Part shown: positions 30,491 to 31,817 of the stretch, piece by piece
Position numbering within the stretch: the stretch's first letter is position 1
Layout of the letters: the number at the start of each line of letters is the position of its first letter
DNA from: a virus
Virus record (IMG/VR): IMGVR_UViG_3300046517_001014
Span: 1 to 31,817 of that record
Reading direction: 5' to 3' (one strand)
DNA: 31,817 nt
Notes under the pieces: generated by a model
What the model saw: only the letters and a program-made list of their open reading frames with translations
Databases searched by the model: none
Told to the model about the DNA's origin: nothing
Program-made: the position numbers and the translations under genes

Positions 30491-30744
30491 TCGGTCACCC
30501 GCTCGATCCGCGCGCAGCTTGCGACGACATGCAGCGCACCGGTGACCTCGAGCCAGGCGCTGGGCCTGCCGTCCTCGTGGTCCGGCGTGGCCTTTGGGAT
30601 GTAGACCGTGAGCACCGGCGCCCGGATGTCGACCGCGGCCACCGCGAGCTCCCAGTGATCGGTAGCGACACACCACACGAGCGGCGCGGCGCCGTGGCGG
30701 TTGAAGTAGACACGGAAGCGACCGATCGCAATCGGCGGCGTCAT
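30487..30744 (-). CDS. small hypothetical protein, 85 aa
   Basis: ATG 30744 overlaps the upstream stop and its stop overlaps the GNAT-like gene. The sequence is strand-rich (IGRFRVYFNRHGAAPLVWCV; AAVDIRAPVLTVYIPKA; LEVTGALHVVASCARIERV), consistent with a compact beta fold. No family is recognised. Confidence 0.6.
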   Translation of the reverse strand: MTPPIAIGRFRVYFNRHGAAPLVWCVATDHWELAVAAVDIRAPVLTVYIPKATPDHEDGRPSAWLEVTGALHVVASCARIERVTE

Positions 30745-31115
30745 GACAGCAACGCCTTCACGCGCTTGTGCCGGCGCTCCTCCTTGAGCTTCTTGCGCTG
30801 CTTCCGGAACTCGTTCTTGCGGCCCTCGGCCAGCATCCGCGTGTCCATCGTCTCGGGGTGTGGCTTCGCGGCCGACTTTCCGTGCGATGCGGTGACGACG
30901 AACTGCGTGTGGACCGGCGGGCAGGAGATGCGCCAGGGCGACCACTCGCCGCAGTAGAGCGTGACGCTGATCCACTTCATGCACTTCGCCTCGACCGGCG
31001 GATCTCCGGCGCCGTCACGTTCGACCGTCGCCTCGAAGCGTCCGTGAACCGGACACTCGTAGTCGGCGGTCATCAGCGCGCCGGGTGAGGTGCGGACCTT
31101 GATCGTCCAGGTCAC
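30741..31115 (-). CDS. zinc-ribbon-like protein with basic tail, 124 aa
   Basis: The N-terminal part, ADYECPVHGRFEATVERDG, matches the first knuckle of FmdB-type or phage zinc ribbons. Later Cys residues in AKCMKWI, LYCGEWS and ISCPP could complete one or two metal sites. The last 35 residues (MLAEGRKNEFRKQRKKLKEERRHKR) form a very basic helix suited to nucleic acid binding. The start is GTG 31115 in a GTGA overlap. The target is unknown. Confidence 0.6.
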   Translation of the reverse strand: MTWTIKVRTSPGALMTADYECPVHGRFEATVERDGAGDPPVEAKCMKWISVTLYCGEWSPWRISCPPVHTQFVVTASHGKSAAKPHPETMDTRMLAEGRKNEFRKQRKKLKEERRHKRVKALLS

Positions 31116-31414
31116 GCAACATCCTCGCCGGTGAACTCGGTGAACCCGATCTTGTTCTCTGCGATGTCGCGACCGAGGTAGACGCGTACGGCACCGTGCG
31201 CGAAGTGCAGCGTGATGAACTCCGCGCGCGTCATGTCGGGCAGGCGCTCGCCGAGTTCGATCCTCGCCTGGAGGCGCCGGGCGATCCCGTCGAAGCCTTG
31301 GACGCCGACGCGGTACGACATCGGCGGGGCCTTCAATGACCGGACGCGCCCGACGTAGTGGGCGCGAATCCGTTCCTCTTCGGTGATCGACAGGTCGTTG
31401 TTGAGGTCATTCAT
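31112..31414 (-). CDS. hypothetical protein, 100 aa
   Basis: The protein is acidic at the N-terminus (NDLNNDLSITEEERIRAHYV) and then alternates helix and strand (GIARRLQARIELGERLPDM; TRAEFITLHFAHGAVRVYLG). No known domain is seen. It is coupled by ATGA and GTGA overlaps to its neighbours in the first part of the late operon. Confidence 0.6.
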   Translation of the reverse strand: MNDLNNDLSITEEERIRAHYVGRVRSLKAPPMSYRVGVQGFDGIARRLQARIELGERLPDMTRAEFITLHFAHGAVRVYLGRDIAENKIGFTEFTGEDVA

Positions 31415-31770
31415 CCGAGAACGCTCCTTCGCTCCTTGGAATCGATGGCCGCGACGTCGCGCAGGAGCCTCGCGCGGTACTCGGCGGTCTGCTGCCGGAT
31501 CCAGATCATGACGACGGCGGGCGTGAGCTTGCGCAGCTCGGCCGCCTCCGCCTTCCGCTGCTCGGCGGCGACCGATGCGGCCCGCTGGGCGAGCCAGGCG
31601 ATGCGCGACGCCGCGTCGTGACCCTTCGGCTTGATCTTGCCGGCTCGGATGCCTCGGATCTCGGCAAGGATCGCCGTGAGGGCCTCGCCGAAGATGCTAG
31701 CAGCGAGATCCGACGTCGGATCGATCGGATCGGCGACGATCGCTCGCGGTTCTGTGCGCTTCGTTGGCAT
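31411..31770 (-). CDS. first gene of late operon, possible terminase small subunit, 119 aa
   Basis: The protein is almost all helical: an N-terminal basic tail, ASIFGEALTAILAEIRGI, a long helix ASRIAWLAQRAASVAAEQRKAE, and TPAVVMIWIRQQTAEYRARL. Small helical proteins at the head of a packaging operon are often terminase small subunits, and the size fits. I do not see a definite HTH, so this is only a suggestion. AGGA lies just before ATG 31770. The upstream 47 bp to the window edge are AT-rich. Confidence 0.6.
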   Translation of the reverse strand: MPTKRTEPRAIVADPIDPTSDLAASIFGEALTAILAEIRGIRAGKIKPKGHDAASRIAWLAQRAASVAAEQRKAEAAELRKLTPAVVMIWIRQQTAEYRARLLRDVAAIDSKERRSVLG

Positions 31771-31817
31771 GTTCCTGTCTATTTAGGTGTTTTGGGTGAT
31801 GAAAACGCGTCTATGCC
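31771..31817 (-). promoter_or_regulatory. possible late promoter region, cut by the window edge
   Basis: This short stretch is clearly more AT-rich than the rest. On the minus strand it holds TAAATA (31785-31780), 9 bp before the ATG, which could be a -10 box; no convincing -35 is seen. If used, the late mRNA would have an extremely short leader. It may instead need a phage activator. Confidence 0.3.

Overview
The window is a piece of a temperate, high-GC, tailed-phage genome. The virion genes are those of a podovirus: terminase, portal, scaffold, HK97-type major capsid protein, an adaptor-like protein, a very large tail-nozzle-like protein, large internal-virion-like proteins and an SGNH-esterase tail protein. 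I see no tape-measure, sheath or baseplate gene. The high GC content, GTG starts and the DUF6745-type protein suggest a high-GC host, perhaps Myxococcota; this host call is inference only.

Layout. Positions 1-7202 are read from the + strand. The window opens inside a DUF6745-type gene whose visible N-terminal part is a 19-unit QLxx repeat encoded by a 12-bp minisatellite. A recombination cassette follows, ending in a PD-(D/E)XK nuclease of the RecE/DUF3799 type at 2189-3169. After a 200-bp structured intergenic region comes a chain of tiny overlapping genes (HTH protein, two membrane proteins), then a tyrosine integrase at 4210-5220. Beside the integrase lies the 3' half of a tRNA-Leu(GAG) gene at 5642-5696, the expected form of attP. 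A leaderless-looking promoter at 5819-5846 with an overlapping operator-like palindrome then drives small accessory genes.

Positions 7182-31770 are read from the - strand and form one late operon, convergent with the early genes. In transcription order, right to left: small genes, a split terminase large subunit, portal, scaffold, capsid, connector and tail genes, internal virion proteins, SGNH tail esterase, holin-like genes and a Cys/His endolysin. Most neighbours overlap by 4 bp (ATGA or GTGA), which indicates translational coupling.

Because attP sits in the interior with phage genes on both sides, and only the tRNA 3' half is present, the sequence looks like an unintegrated or circularised phage genome cut at an arbitrary point, not a prophage flanked by host DNA.

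The most unusual observations are: the QLxx coding minisatellite; an in-frame TAA that splits the terminase between its ATPase and nuclease domains; a 71-bp near-perfect duplication linking 6361-6431 to a virion gene at 21826-21896; the half-tRNA attP; and a tRNA-like fold at 3270-3356. I see no CRISPR array, insertion sequence or complete canonical tRNA gene.
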